A DNA stretch of 64,000 nucleotides from Druceiella hillmani (taxonomy: Eukaryota > Arthropoda > Insecta > Lepidoptera > Hepialidae), in the NCBI GenBank assembly GCA_039881145.1, contig JAYKKI010000088.1, positions 2,767,501 through 2,831,500 of the forward strand, given 5' to 3'. The position numbers and the translations under genes were made by a program. The notes below the pieces were generated by a model. It saw only the letters and a program-made list of their open reading frames with translations, did not search any database and had not been told where the DNA came from. How positions within the stretch are numbered: the first letter of the stretch is position 1; each line of letters opens with the position of its first letter. This document shows, one piece after another, positions 1-12,010 of the stretch.

Positions 1-5
1 ACCTT

Positions 6-100
<95 letters not shown>

Positions 101-110
101 CATATATATT
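1..110. repeat. (TA)n microsatellite
   Basis: Almost pure TA dinucleotides from about position 9 to 107, with a few TGTA interruptions, ending in a T run. It lies downstream of the secreted-protein exon on the minus strand, so it is probably inside that gene's first intron. Confidence 0.95.
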
Positions 111-411
111 TTTTTTTTTTACTTCAGTTTACAATGAGTACCATTCACTTATTGATATTACGATGCTACTTGCTACTGCAGTAAGCCGATAGCTCTTGCT
201 GTAATATATCTTTAATAATTTTATAGTTATACAACTACTAACTGCAGTGAAAAGTTTTATTATGTGCATATCATAATTAATCAATGTTTTATGTTAAATA
301 AAACTTAAATCCAATTTCGAACTTTCCTTTTTCATTTCCTTTTCTCCGTTGCTGTAAATAATTTTGTAAATAATAAAATATGAATACTAACATTCGGAAT
401 AATAAACTTAC

Positions 412-483
412 CGACTGCTGGTTACCCAAAGCGGATGCCAACAAGGCACACGTAAAAAGACCAAAAGTAATAATGGAAGTCAT
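412..483 (-). CDS. First coding exon of a secreted protein (signal peptide), partial gene
   Basis: The exon encodes 24 residues starting MTSIITFGLFTCALLASALG, then NQQS. This is a classic signal peptide: a short N-region, a hydrophobic core of about 12 residues and small residues before a likely cut after ALG. The ATG at 483 is the first one in frame after a TAG stop upstream. The exon ends at TCG followed by gtaagt (gt at 411-410), a consensus splice donor, in phase 0. The frame stays open past the donor, but that stretch is AT-rich and looks like intron. I found no convincing second exon between 1 and 411, so the rest of the gene should lie to the left of this window. A TATA box and initiator sit at the right spacing upstream. 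The mature protein and its family cannot be told from this exon. Confidence 0.7.
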
Positions 484-504
484 CGTTGCGAGCGGCTCCA
501 GCTA

Positions 505-543
505 AAGTGACGAACCCAAAGAATATACTGGCCACTATATATA
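505..543 (-). promoter_or_regulatory. TATA box and initiator of the secreted-protein gene
   Basis: On the minus strand TATATATA runs from 543 to 536. The initiator-like TCACTT has its A at 508, about 31 bases from the inner TATA start at 539. This leaves a 5' leader of about 25 nt before the ATG at 483. The spacing fits an insect TATA-Inr core promoter. The start site itself is inferred. Confidence 0.55.
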
Positions 544-549
544 CTAACC

Positions 550-2361
550 ATAAAAGCTTAATGAAAAACAAAGATTCGATACAAGAATTAATTGAAGTGT
601 CATAGTCAATTTGACGTTAATTAGCGAGAAAACGTCAATCAATTTAAAATTAATTCGACATTCGACATAAATACTGACTTTTATGAATGTTGAGAGTCGT
701 AAAATGCTTAAAATAATAATGTTCATTTGATTGGTATTCGAATTTTGCTAGTGATGTGGTTCTCATAGTGTTTCGAATCAATTATAATTCTAGGACCTTA
801 TTTGAAACATTTTGTAATACTTCTTGAAAAATAAAAAAACTACAAAACCGATCAAGTCGCCCGCGCGTAGCGGGTTCCGTACCTCATTCGAAGTGAAATT
901 ACTTTATTTATCATAAGTTAGATATTTAATAATACCTCATACAATTAGGAGGGGGCATTATAATGTAGTGAATATTTCAAAAATTGACATCTAGAATCAT
1001 CGTTAAGAACAAGTGTAGTTAGCCACTAATTAAATTTTGACAATTTTTCTAATGTAACATGAAAGAATATACACTAAAAATGATGTATCAAAATTGCCGC
1101 TCACGATTTTTTATTAAAAATATCGATTTTTTTGGAAATTAATAACTGTCACCATTTTGTTTTAGTATAAACTTTCAAGTAACATTTTTATTGTAATTTG
1201 TTGTTATAACAGGAATTCATTATTTATTGTGTGTCAACTGAAAAAATATATATAAAAAATATGGATTTAACAAAAAATATTTACGGTCGTTATTCTAAAA
1301 AATTGACAAATCACTCCAGCCCGGCCAGGCAGCGCCTGCCCAGCATGGCCCAATTAAAAAAAAGTACCATAAATTGAAGACTTAACTATAGTAGAATATT
1401 TTTTAAGTTTAATTATTTTCATTAGTTGATATAAATAGAATCCGTAATTTAACATATTTTCAACGCATTGTAAATTATTATTCTAACCTTATTAAAATGC
1501 TTTAATTCACGTTTATATTTTTACGTTATATTAAGTGCAACATACAATGATAAATTTGTTATAAAATTAATGATAAAAGTTATGGACAAATGAATATGAA
1601 AACATTTCTGTCGAGTAGTTTTTTCCAAAATATTTTCTTTTATAATAAATAATCAGGAACGATTGTTATTTTTAATACAACGTTTTTAATGTATATTGTT
1701 TTATGCCAGACCAAAAAAATTTTTAAACTGAACTCCATTTATATCCATCATTATAATTTTCCTACAACCTTTGCATAGGCTTTCGAAAGCCCTGTTTTTT
1801 CACAATTTTATATTCAGAATTTCGGAAATAGGGGGAAAACACATTATTTGCTTATTTTTCATGTCTGAAGATTTACTACTAAAAATTATGAAAAAATTTT
1901 TAAACTCTCATGACTAACCCCTCAAAACAATACCCCACACTACACATTAAATTTGAAAATTTTTTTGTTCGATTACTTAATTTGCTTCCTCCTAAAATTT
2001 GTATATAAATGTTTTTACGTGTTTGCTTTTGATATATACGCAAGTTAATGTGCTTTATCATCATGCCCATGTTTCCATATCAATAGGTTCTTGTGAATGA
2101 GGTCTATGAGCCAATAACAGATGAATACGTGAGTGATTTAATAAAGATTCCACACTACAATTTTTTAATTATTTTTTTTCGATTTAAAATATCTATATAA
2201 CATACAATGTTTTGAATAGATAAATTTTTAAAATATATTTAACATAAAGAAGTTTATTTCGTAAATTACATTTCAGACAAATGATGTGGGTATGTAGGTA
2301 CGTTATTTTTGTTATAAATGAAATTTAACACAGAAAATTTCCCTTTTTTTCCTTTCTTGAA
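550..2361. other. Intergenic AT-rich DNA, no gene seen
   Basis: I see no coding signal. Around 860-880 'gcgggttccgtacctc' is a decayed copy of the GGTTCCGT dispersed repeat found elsewhere in the window. 1735-1800 resembles 62,262-62,345, another dispersed repeat. Confidence 0.5.
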
Positions 2362-2505
2362 ATAAAAGAATACTCCTATATAAAAATAAAAGAATACACT
2401 TATCTAAAAATAAAAGAATACACCTATATAAAAATAAAAAAATACGCTTATATAAGAAGAAAAGAATACACCTATATAAAAATAAAAGAATATACCAATA
2501 TAAAA
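2362..2505. repeat. 24-bp tandem repeat, 6 units
   Basis: Six consecutive 24-base units of the form ATAAAAGAATACacctatataaaa, diverged by one to four bases each. The open frame across it (repeating 'LFLYRCIL') only reflects a period divisible by three. Confidence 0.9.
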
Positions 2506-5500
2506 ACATAGTACTTTATGTGAAAAATTTCCACTCATGATTATTTTATTAAAAACATCTAATGAAAAAGTATATTTATTACTGTGAAACCTCCCATTCT
2601 TTTTTAATTTTTTGTATTTGTTTTTTTTTAATTACAAATACGTGTTTATATTTGTGTATTCCGTATTAGTGTCCATAAATGATGACAAAGAAATTGAAAA
2701 AATTATAAGTAAAAAATTATAATTATAAGTCTTTTATTTAATTTACTATTATATAAAGGACGATATAAACAAATTGTAATATATAAAAAAATTGTTATAT
2801 AATATATATTTATTTTATTTGGCTACAAATAGTGAAATTTTCATTGGTGTTAAATTACAACCAATAAATGCTAAAAAAGTAACAAAATATCCATTTGGGC
2901 AAGGCCGTAGCCTGCGGCGCATCATAAAGGTTTGATCATCCCCATACAACACCCTCCAAAATTTTTGTTTGTAAAGAATGAACACAGATTCCTACCGATT
3001 ACTATATATAAATACACGGTAATGGAGAAATGTAAAAATTAAACTGAGCAACTCAATTTTTTAAATCCTGTATTCATTTAATGTTACAATAAAATAAAAA
3101 AGACTGGTCATAAATCCACTCCTAACAGCTCCTTTTCTCACCCCCTATAGTATTTTTCTGGTTACGACCCTTTGTTCCGTTAATCTTTTTTTAATTAATT
3201 AAAAGATGTATATTTACGATGGCATAATACATACCCGAAACATAATTATTCGTTTTAATTTATAAATTTTTAAAAAGAAAAATATAATTTATAAAAATTA
3301 AGAACATGTAAAACAATTAAAATTAGTTTTACAAGTTACAAGTTACTCTTACGCAAATTCAAATATGAGTATAAACACTTTCATTTACAAAATTCAACAC
3401 AACATACATGTAGTTTATTTAAAATAAATTAAAAACAAATCTTTAAGTGTTAATTTTGGGTCTGAATCTTCACCTCAGGGTCTAGTGCTTTCGAAAGCAA
3501 TTTCCCCAGTTACTTCTCTGATAGTCTTACAAATGATTTTGTATAATCGTATCAAAACACGTCTTTCTGATTTCCCACATTTGGCAGATGATATTTATTA
3601 TGTCGGGAATGTCCTATCATATTACAAGACATAACCAAAATGTATGTCATTATTTCCTATACCCACGAATGAAAATTTTTAAATCAAATTCTAAAAAAAA
3701 TATTTTCTTAGCACCATACTATAGTTTTCGTTTGCAGTCTTAACTGTTACTCCTATTTCCCATTTCCACTTCTCTTCGGAGAACAATTTCAGCCAAGACG
3801 CATTTACATTTATTTTTAATAGTCTATCTCGCTTCAATCTGAAAAAAAATGTTGTTGAACCTCAATAGTATATAAAAAAAGACAATTTAAACGAAAGAAG
3901 ATTTCAATCATAGGTTCGTTAGGTATAAAGAAGGCCAGCGGAGTTATATTTTTCTCATATAATATATTTGTACTAGGAAGGAAATATATTTCCTTAAGAA
4001 AAAAGGAACCAAAAGGAAAACATTCTAGCTTAATAATACGGTATTTGATCAAACTCCCCCCAGCAGTTTCAACCGCCAAGAATCCTATGAAGTAAATGTA
4101 ATACTGTGTTTCTTCACAATTTGCAGCATGAAATAGAAAAAGCTTCTGAACACATAGGATATTTAAAGTATTTTTGTAAATACTCATTTTTTGACTAGTA
4201 ACAAATAAACCTATGTGGTTTACTGAAGTGTCATTGACACACCTGTATATTATATGAGGACTATGTGGGGAGCCGACCACACTCTGGCGCGTGGTTGAAC
4301 ATGTGTACTTGAGTTTGCTTTATTTACTGACATTGGTAACAGGATTCACTCTTTAGGTGGCAACTGAAGTGTCAATATCGCTATAATTTATCAACCATCA
4401 TCATGCATCACCAGTTTGCCCACATTCCACAATACTGGTGGTTTTGTTCAAATAATACTTTATTTAAAAATACTGTCGCAGCATATTTACTGCCTATTTT
4501 TGTTTGTTCTTATGAAACACATTTAAGTTTTCTATCCTCTATTCAGAATCAAAAAAGATAGTATTTTATTTAAGTAAAAAATAATTATCCTGAATTTGAA
4601 TACAAATTTTATTATATAACATTTAATAATTAATCTCTTTATGAATTGTTAAAATAATAAATTCACTGACCATATAAAAAAGTAACATTAATTAAAAGGA
4701 TTTGAAGTTACCAGAAATAACATTTAAAACAGAGATAACAATTGCTCGAGATGAACTGTGAAATTTTTTATAAAAACTAACTTACAGTTTGCATGATGTT
4801 TGAAATATAGATCCTGCAAGATACTGACTGTGGCATATCGTGATTAATTAATGAATTTTTGGTTATGCTGTCATTTTTTCCTGTGAAGTCCCATAGCATA
4901 TATAACAATTAATAAAAACTTGTTATAATGTCGAAATATGGTGTAGTGTGTTATAAAGTAAAGGAATTATGAATTATTCATAAAAACAATACAGTTAGTT
5001 TCCAAAAACAAAATCTAATATTCACCTCTCAATCTAACATAACCTCTTTACATTCAATATCATTTGTTACTTTGTCTTGAAGACTTTTACTTTCTCTTGA
5101 GATGTGGCTCCATTACATGAATATTGCACTGATATTGACAAAGAGTTCTCATTTCAGTCTTTACAGGCTACCTTTATATTTCTTGGATGATCCCTATAGT
5201 GTTAAAAATGTAGGCGTAATAACGTGAAAATTCTCAGAACACAAAGTTAGCATTACAGCTAACAAGTTAAGGAGATTAACAATTCATATTTTTGCTACTC
5301 GCTCTAGATTTTGGTCGTTTAACAAATGAATAAATAAAAAAATACAGAAGAAAAAAATCAATATTATATTTATTCACAAAAGTGTATTCCCAAAACTTGT
5401 CTTGCACAGTAAATATAAAAGTAAAAATGAAATTCTAAACACATCATAACTAGAACGGTGAACATACCCAAGAAGACGCCCTAGAATGTGGAATATAGTA

Positions 5501-5590
5501 ATGATATTATAATTAAAAATTAGTAAATATTAATGTGTTATTAAATAAAGAATATTTGTTAAAAATAAATTGAATACTGCCACCTAGCAG
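2506..5590. other. Intergenic AT-rich DNA
   Basis: No supported gene. A 148-codon open frame on the minus strand (3834-4280) begins at GTG, is rich in F/I/L/Y/N and resembles no family I know, so it is not called. No clear terminal repeats or tandem arrays are visible. Confidence 0.4.
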
Positions 5591-5591
5591 A

Positions 5592-5708
5592 AATATATAT
5601 ATATATATATAGATATATATATATATATAATTTTTAATACCTGTCTATGGTCTTATGTAATATATCCGTAAGCCTGGTGATGTTTATATTTCCAAGTATA
5701 AACATCAC
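5592..5708. repeat. (TA)n tract followed by a short perfect hairpin
   Basis: TA repeats occupy 5592-5630. At 5677-5688 and 5697-5708 there is a perfect 12-bp inverted repeat (GTGATGTTTATA) with an 8-base loop. Confidence 0.8.
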
Positions 5709-6570
5709 CCATAAAAGCTTATGTACAATGGATACCAATCAGTCAAGAGATTCATAAAACAGATGAAAAATATGGTAAGAATATAGCAACATAATCAAAT
5801 AAAAAATCTGTCAGTACAATAATGGATAAAACATAAAGATCCAATTAAAAATTTATCATCACAACAGTTTTAGAACCATTAATTAGTTATTTGTGAAAAT
5901 TTACATTTGTAAGATACACCAGGTCCCTCATTAGCGTGAGTATTAAATAAATACATATTTTTAGTTGAATATTTTTAAACATATCATGGGCTGTCACAGC
6001 TTCTCATCAATAAACGCAAATTGATTGGTTATAAATAAATTTTGATTGGTAAATATTAGCTTAAATTAAAATAAATAATAAATTTTTTTTTCATTAAATT
6101 CAATATTTTATGAAATAAAACCTTATCCTTCACATTTTTTGAAATTATAGATAGGTTTAAAAATTATTTTAAGTAAATTGAAATTAAAACTCAGAATTTT
6201 CGTTAGTCATGGATGCAGGAATATAAATTGAGATTTTTTTGCTAGTGTAAGAGGCGGGGCAGAAGGCAAAGGTTTTCACTGCTCTAGTAAAAATGTTGCT
6301 CAAGAAAGTCTATTATATATCTTTCATATTTTGAGATTCACTGTGGTACCAGCTTTCATTTGATGACCGACTTACGGGGGTTGAAACAAAATTTATTGTA
6401 CTATTTGAACATCCAAATTTAGCCTTAAAATTGTGAATTATAATTTTTAAACTCTATCCTTATCTTGGGTCATTACTATAATTATGTCAGAATTCAATTC
6501 TCTTCCTAACATGGTCTTTGACAAAATTGACTGCAAAACAAAAATTGTGAATCCTGTATGCCCTTCATTA

Positions 6571-6644
6571 ATATTGTATGCCCCTCATGGGTTCCCATTA
6601 CTATATAAGTAATGGGTACCCATGAAGGGCATACTTAACAATAT
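6571..6644. repeat. Imperfect 32-37 nt inverted repeat with a short loop
   Basis: The left arm 6571-6602 pairs with 6608-6644 across a 5-base loop (atata), with a 3-4 nt bulge and two mismatches. The core is 'tgcccctcatgggt' against 'acccatgaagggca'. A second copy of 'gtatgcccttcat' lies just upstream at 6556. It could be a decayed foldback element or a small hairpin precursor. Confidence 0.6.
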
Positions 6645-7084
6645 ACTAGTTTGTCCTTATGGAGATTATGTCACTTTTTTCAAATAAAACAAAAATTTTA
6701 AATTATTTACCTAAGTTTGAAAAAATATTTCTTTTCTTTAAAGGTGAGTTCTTATTTACCATATTGCATAAAAGGACACAATTAAAATGAAAACAAAACA
6801 CAACACTGGTTTCCAAACCATTGATTTGATTAAAAATCTTTTTCTTTCTGTTCTTTGTCTAAATTTTCATGCATTGGCTATATATTGGCTATAATAACTT
6901 TGGTGGTAGGAGCTCTGAAAAGAGATGCTGAAGACTGTTAAAACATTCCCTCGGGATTCAGGAATTCTATACCCATCTTTGATCTGGGCGTCTTTTTCCG
7001 ATAATTAAATATAGGGATCCAATATTTAAACATACTACCAGAAGTAGTATACTTAATTTTTTACTGTCATTGGAGGGCAACTCA

Positions 7085-7260
7085 AATACATTTTTAGGGC
7101 TCCGTGTACATAATAAAGCAAGGGACCTTTATGACCTCATCAGTTTCCTACGTCCATCTCTGAAGGCCTCACAGTTTCTGCCGATGTGTATAAAATTTTG
7201 CTAGATTATCCTTCAGATGGCTATCTCAATTCACATGTTGCAAAATATAAAATAAAATTG
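7085..7260 (+). repeat. Diverged GGTTCCGT-family dispersed repeat
   Basis: 'tttttagggctccgtgtacat' followed by a 'gacctcatcagtttcctacgtcc' stretch matches the layout of the better preserved copy at 34,876. Non-coding. Confidence 0.45.
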
Positions 7261-7318
7261 TATTATTGCTTTTGTACCAATATGAACTAATAAATAATCT
7301 TTTAAATCGCAAAAGGAT

Positions 7319-7466
7319 TGTTATACCTGTTATATGGATATAACAAAATAATATACTAATATAGCAACTTGCATCTTTTGTAGTTGTATTATTCCAGCTG
7401 GCAACACTGATTACTACACATTTAAATAAAGTTAGTTGATTGCAAAAATCACACTGTGTTTTATCA
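7319..7466 (+). repeat. 5' LTR of a small copia-type element
   Basis: A 148-bp direct repeat, starting TGTTAYA and ending near CA, is matched by 8288-8433. Shared blocks include 'aacaaaataata', 'caacttgca', 'ctggcaacact' and 'ttgcaaaaatc'. It is immediately followed by 'ggttatggacccag', which resembles the primer-binding site of copia elements (an internal part of initiator tRNA-Met). Confidence 0.7.
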
Positions 7467-8287
7467 GGTTATGGACCCAGTCCCGCTTTTAATTATTAGT
7501 TCAGTTAGAAAACAGTGCATTTGGGTTTAACCGATTGGCAAATAAATTCAGGCGCCAACACTCATTTGGTTTGGAATGTTAACATGTTGTCCATTGTTTA
7601 ATATCAACTCAAAACTAAGAACATTATTGTGGCAAATCAAATGATTGTTCAAGTATTATGATCACAGATTGCAACACATGTCGGGGACAAAGAGTTTGCT
7701 ATAAATGTGAACAATGTATATGCCTAACCTCACTATGAATTGACTATCAGTGAGCAGAATTATTGCGAACGGTAACAGAGTGATGTTTAGTCAGCATGGA
7801 TGCTCAATTTACAACTAACAGAATGAACATAGCGAAGAGGCAAACTTAGAAAATGGTAGAAGTCGGCAGGTCCTAGAACTGGTCCACACAGATTTATGTG
7901 AGCCATTGGAGAATCAATCACTCGACAAAGCTATTATTTGTGGATGATTTCAGCAGCATGTGCTTTGTATATTTTCTGCAGTCCAAGAACGAAACCTTCA
8001 AGTGTTTTAAACAATATAAAGAGCTTCTTGAGAATCAGCAGTCCAAGCAGATCAAAACATTAAGATCAGACTGGTGGAGAGTTTTGTTCAAAAGAAATGG
8101 TAAATTATTTGAAACAAATGGGCTATGTGAGTGGAACAATAATAGTTGAGAAAACTTTAAGAATCTTCTTTGGGCAGAGACCGTCAACACCGGAATATTT
8201 TAAATTTAATGGTGATCTCTGAAGTTTAATCGACCTATAATTAAAGTTTCATGTTTATGGTATGTGCATTATTTAATTAGTACAAGG
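7467..8287 (+). pseudogene. Broken copia-type gag-pol with integrase fragment
   Basis: This is the internal region of an LTR retrotransposon, reduced to about 0.8 kb. In the + frames, 7850-7910 reads GRSRQVLELVHTDLCEPL, the start of a copia-type integrase core with its HTDL motif. One frameshift later it continues as KLLFVDDFSSMCFVYFLQSK and KTLRSD, which match the DD..SR..FVYFL and LRSDNGGE segments of the family (7925-8090). Protease, reverse transcriptase and RNase H are missing. There are several stops and at least one frameshift, so it cannot be functional. It is flanked by two LTRs of about 147 bp, so it arose by internal deletion of an intact element. Confidence 0.75.
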
Positions 8288-8433
8288 TGTTACATAGATG
8301 CAACAAAAAAAACAAAATAATAGATTAATATGACAACTTGCACACTCTGTAGAATTTATGTTATTCCATCTGGCAACACTTATTACTACAAAATTAAATA
8401 AAGATAGTCATTTGCAAAAATCGCACTATGCCA
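8288..8433 (+). repeat. 3' LTR of the copia-type element
   Basis: Direct repeat of 7319-7466 at roughly three quarters identity by eye, so the insertion is old. I see no clear 5-bp target duplication outside the pair. Confidence 0.65.
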
Positions 8434-8529
8434 AGTTCAAGACGCATTTCGCTACAACTTAATTTTTTTTAATAGTCTTAAAGTAAGAATGAGGTGGAAA
8501 ATTTAAGGCAGAAACAATTTATTTTATTG

Positions 8530-8975
8530 GAAGAAAAAATTAACTTTAAAAGTGCTCCCTAACCGGGAGCATTCGCTTGTAATGTAACATTTCAGATTCG
8601 ATTTTGAGCATTACATTCTGACGAGCATTCATCCATAACGTAACATTAACTTATTACAATGCACACAACTTGTAACGTCCGCAACACAGTCAATTACAAG
8701 TGGTTACAAGTTGTAGCAAGTACAAGTGGTTACAAGTTGTATCAAAATATTACAGATTTGCACTGTAATGTTTGGTTCTCCTCCCTCACTGATGTAATGC
8801 TCGAATCTGTAACGTTACATTACAGGCGAATGCTCCTGGTGAGGGAACACCTTAATGTAATAAAAAAGCATGGACATTTTTTTATCGCTCACTATTTCGA
8901 AGGTACAAACATTTGAAAATGTAAGTCGGGAGCACCCATCGTTTTTTTTTAATTAAAGTTAATTTTTTGTCAATC
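8530..8975. mobile_element. Non-autonomous TIR element (MITE)
   Basis: Outer inverted repeats 'aaaaaattaactttaa' (8535-8550) and its complement near 8951-8967 frame the element. Inside are longer inverted arms: 8551-8615 ('gtgctccctaaccgggagca', then 'ttcgcttgtaatgtaac') against about 8795-8852. The centre holds direct repeats of 'acaagtggttacaagttgta' (8698-8740). It has no transposase, and the 85-codon open frame across it is incidental. Confidence 0.65.
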
Positions 8976-9199
8976 ACTTTATTCTTATTAAAGCTTATTC
9001 AAAAAATTCAGTTATACCAAGTTGTGAGACATCTTTCGCTCTAGACCAAAGTCTTTATATTTAAAGATTGTTTTTTATTTTTAATTTCATATTGATACAA
9101 AAGCGTGTTTTTTTTGTCTCTTAAACTATAATTTTATTTTCTAAATTTTTAGTTGTGAAATTATAGTATTGTCATCGGTTCTTGATATGTGTGCAAAAT

Positions 9200-9940
9200 T
9201 TTAAATAATTCGGATGTCATCAAGTTGGTGCAAATTTAATTGAAAGATTCCGTTACATACATACATACATCCATACATATAAGTGAAGCTAATATAAAGT
9301 TTGTTTAAAATTGTTTTAATATATCTCCACATAAACATAAACTGAGAACGAAGTTTTTTCCCATATCTCATAGAGCCGATTTCATTAAACAAGTCACTCA
9401 ACATAAAATTTGGTTCTATTTAACATTTTTTTTATTTTTAAGGTCCGTTTCTACAACATTAGCTACAAAGAGACTTGTAATATTTTCCGCCCCCTAATTT
9501 GTGAACCACGGATTTGAAAAATGTCTATGTACTAAGCATTTGATTAGAACTTTCAATTAAATTATTTTATTTAACCAGCATAAACAGTATCTATGGATAT
9601 AGAAAACTACAAAAAGTACTTAACAAGTGTTCCAACACACACTTGACAAATTTTTACGACTTAGGCCCCTAAGATCAATCACAGTTTAAATCACCGACGG
9701 AGATTAAATGACACTTTAGTCATAGTTTCGTAAGATCATTGACGGTTTAACTTTGTTGAAAGTTTAAACTTAAGATTATTTTACTGGCTGGACTGCATGG
9801 TTTAAACTCTCGTTCATAGAGTAGCCGTGGCAATATGGCCCCCCGGGTATCAACTTTTTACATTACCATCATTCTAGTCATTCAATAGTCTTATTATTCA
9901 ATCGTTTAGAAAATATATATTTTAGAATTAGTTTACATTA
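9200..9940. other. Intergenic DNA with TIR-like fragment
   Basis: 9670-9690 (taagatcaatcacagtttaaa) is repeated exactly in inverted orientation at 14,119-14,139, which suggests ends of a shared element family. Otherwise nothing is recognised. Confidence 0.4.
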
Positions 9941-9944
9941 TTAT

Positions 9945-10140
9945 TGTTGTTGTCGTGTCCACATGAGATGAAGAAGATCTCATATGGAAAAATGGTTGCC
10001 AGAGCCTCAAAAGGTTGGCCCTCTCCAGTCCCGCTTGATGAGCGGCCAGGTATCAAACCTGTGTCCCCGCGGTGCGCCGCGCACGTAATGATCATATGTC
10101 TTGTGATCAACCCAACATACCACGGTGATGACAGTTTACA
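9945..10140 (-). mobile_element. tRNA-derived SINE
   Basis: Read on the minus strand it has a tRNA-like head ('ccgtggtatgttgggttgat' A-box region; B-box-like 'ggtttgatacct'), then a body and a 3' tail of CAA/TAA triplets (9940-9955). It belongs to the same family as the copies at 40,105 and 41,971, sharing 'cgtggtRtg', 'gggttgatcacaag' and 'gcaccgcggggac'. Not a functional tRNA. Confidence 0.7.
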
Positions 10141-10146
10141 TTATTA

Positions 10147-12010
10147 ATCTACATATATAAAAGAGACTTACCACTCACTCACTCACTCATCACCAAATCT
10201 CTGAAACGATAAGACGTACGGACTTGAAATTTGGCGCGTATGTTCCTCACGCTACATAGGCATCTACTAAGAACAGATTTTACTTAAATAAACCCCTGAG
10301 GGGATAAGTGAGAGTGGGTTCACAGAATAAGTCGGTGGCAATATCTCTGGATTTATAAGACTTGCAAACTTGAAATTTGGAATATATTTTCCTCGTGCAA
10401 ACAAATTTAACAGAAATCAACTCTAAGGAGATGAGTGGGGTGGGTTGATGGAATGAGTTGGTAGCACTATATCTTTGCCTATACCACCTACAAACTTGAC
10501 ATTTGTCTTTATGCAACATAACCATAAGGGGTAAGTGAGGGTGGGTTATTGGAATAAATACGTGGCACTATCTCTTGACCTATAAGACACTGTGACCTAT
10601 AAGATTTCTTACGCTTAATTTGGCATATATGTTTCTTACATATATGTTTCTTATTACTGGCATATATGTTGATTTCGGTAAAATCTGTTTTTAGTGCTAC
10701 ACCACTAAAAACGGATTTTTCCGAAATCAACCCATAAGGGATGATTGGGGGTCGGTTAGTGGAATAAGTCGGTAGCATTATCTCTTTACCAATAAGACCT
10801 ACAAACTTGAAACTTGGCATGTATGTTCCTTACATGACATCAACACCTATTAATAAATACGAATTTTACCAATAAAACTGAGCGAATGTGCTGCAAAGTC
10901 CAGTTCTCTACCATTGTACCACATCCTGAGCCATTACACAGTCTCCTCATTCATCAACATCCATTAGCAGAACATTTTACTTTATACTGTCCATTCCATA
11001 ATGGATGCTTTCAAATGACCTCTTTTGGAGCCAGAGAGATAAGTGAATTGGTGGATTTGGATTTTATGCCGACCTTTAAAGTGGGAGGTCTACCAAATAT
11101 TGAATAGTGAGCCTTATAGCTGGCCTTCATCAACAACCTTCATTCCTCCAGATATACTTTGTTGTTGGCAATGATGAAAGTGAGAGATAAAATTTGTTGT
11201 AGAATTTACCCTTGTGTTCAGCCAGAATTGGTCAGATAACTGCAGAATATGTTCCTCGAACCCAATTATACTTTTCATTTTCAGGCTACTTTTATTCGGT
11301 TCCTAAGGGCCAGAAAGAGGTCCAAGTAGTGATTGGCGCTGATAACGAGTCCACCGGAGAAAGATGATTATAATGCTCCTAAAACTAAAAAGTAACAGTT
11401 CTCATTGTCGGACAGGATTTAAAAGAAAAGAAATATTCTTCTCTAGAGTAGTACAAATTAGTGAGATGCCTTTGACATTCTACAATATCCTCTGATATTT
11501 TGCCAATGAAAGGCTACTATCACGTAAATATACTTAAGCGTGATATGAAAACTAAAGCTCCTCTTGATAAGACCGTACCTGCTTCAGAATTTTACAACTA
11601 TAGAATAATGAAGAATGCTATCTATTATCGTTCACAGTCTTTTAAACCACTTTTTAGTCAACATTTATGCAAAAATAAATATTATTCGTAACAACCAAAA
11701 AAGAGCTGAGCAATGGGGAATACGACGCCATCACAAGAACTGTTGTAAAGTTTACAGAGCTGGGAAATATTATAGTATTACCGTCTTCTTTCACTGGTGG
11801 AACTCGCTATATACATGAGCGAACTCAAGATGTTATGATGTATGTGCAGCATGTTTGGATGGCCAGATTTGTTCATTACATTCACTTGCAATCCTAAAAG
11901 GTCCAAAATAACAGAGCTTTTGTGTCAAAGCCAAAATTCTTATGATTGACATAACGTAGTTGCAAGATCTTCTCCCACATAAAAAGACAACATTGTCAGA
12001 GGTATTTAAT
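10147..12010 (+). mobile_element. Helitron, decayed, with Rep N-terminal coding remnants
   Basis: Begins with TCTACATATATAAAAGAG, which fits the TC...TATATATA left end of insect Helitrons, directly next to the SINE. 10,150-10,860 is a chain of degenerate units of about 110-150 bp. Each carries 'tataagacNTacaaacttgaa' and 'ccNtaaggggatgagtgggg'. The coding remnants follow. The right end (hairpin plus CTRR) is not identified. The element lies outside genes and is old. Confidence 0.75.
10886..11935 (+). pseudogene. Helitron replicase/helicase N-terminal domain, multiply frameshifted
   Basis: Pieces of the Helitron_like_N region appear in order and in shifting + frames. 10,886-11,080 reads GCFQMTSFGAREI and MPTFKV, the 'YNGCFQMTSFGA...PTFKVQGQ' part of the family. 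11,240-11,330 contains AEYVPRTQ...VVIGADNE. 11,515-11,600 reads YYHVNILKR...VPASEFYNYRIM. 11,640-11,700 reads SLLNHFLVNIYAKI and IRNNQK. 11,780-11,830 reads PSSFTGGTRYIHERTQDVM, followed by LFITFTCNP after one more frameshift. The HUH catalytic motif and the helicase are not found; they are either downstream and lost or deleted. There are at least five frameshifts or stops, so no product is expected. Confidence 0.8.

Noticed and set aside
3834..4280. 148-codon open frame on the minus strand
   Set aside because: It starts at GTG, is rich in F/I/L/Y/N as expected from AT-rich DNA, and shows no motif, no signal peptide and no clear splice context.
8659..8916. 85-codon open frame
   Set aside because: It lies across the inverted arms of a non-coding MITE and matches nothing.
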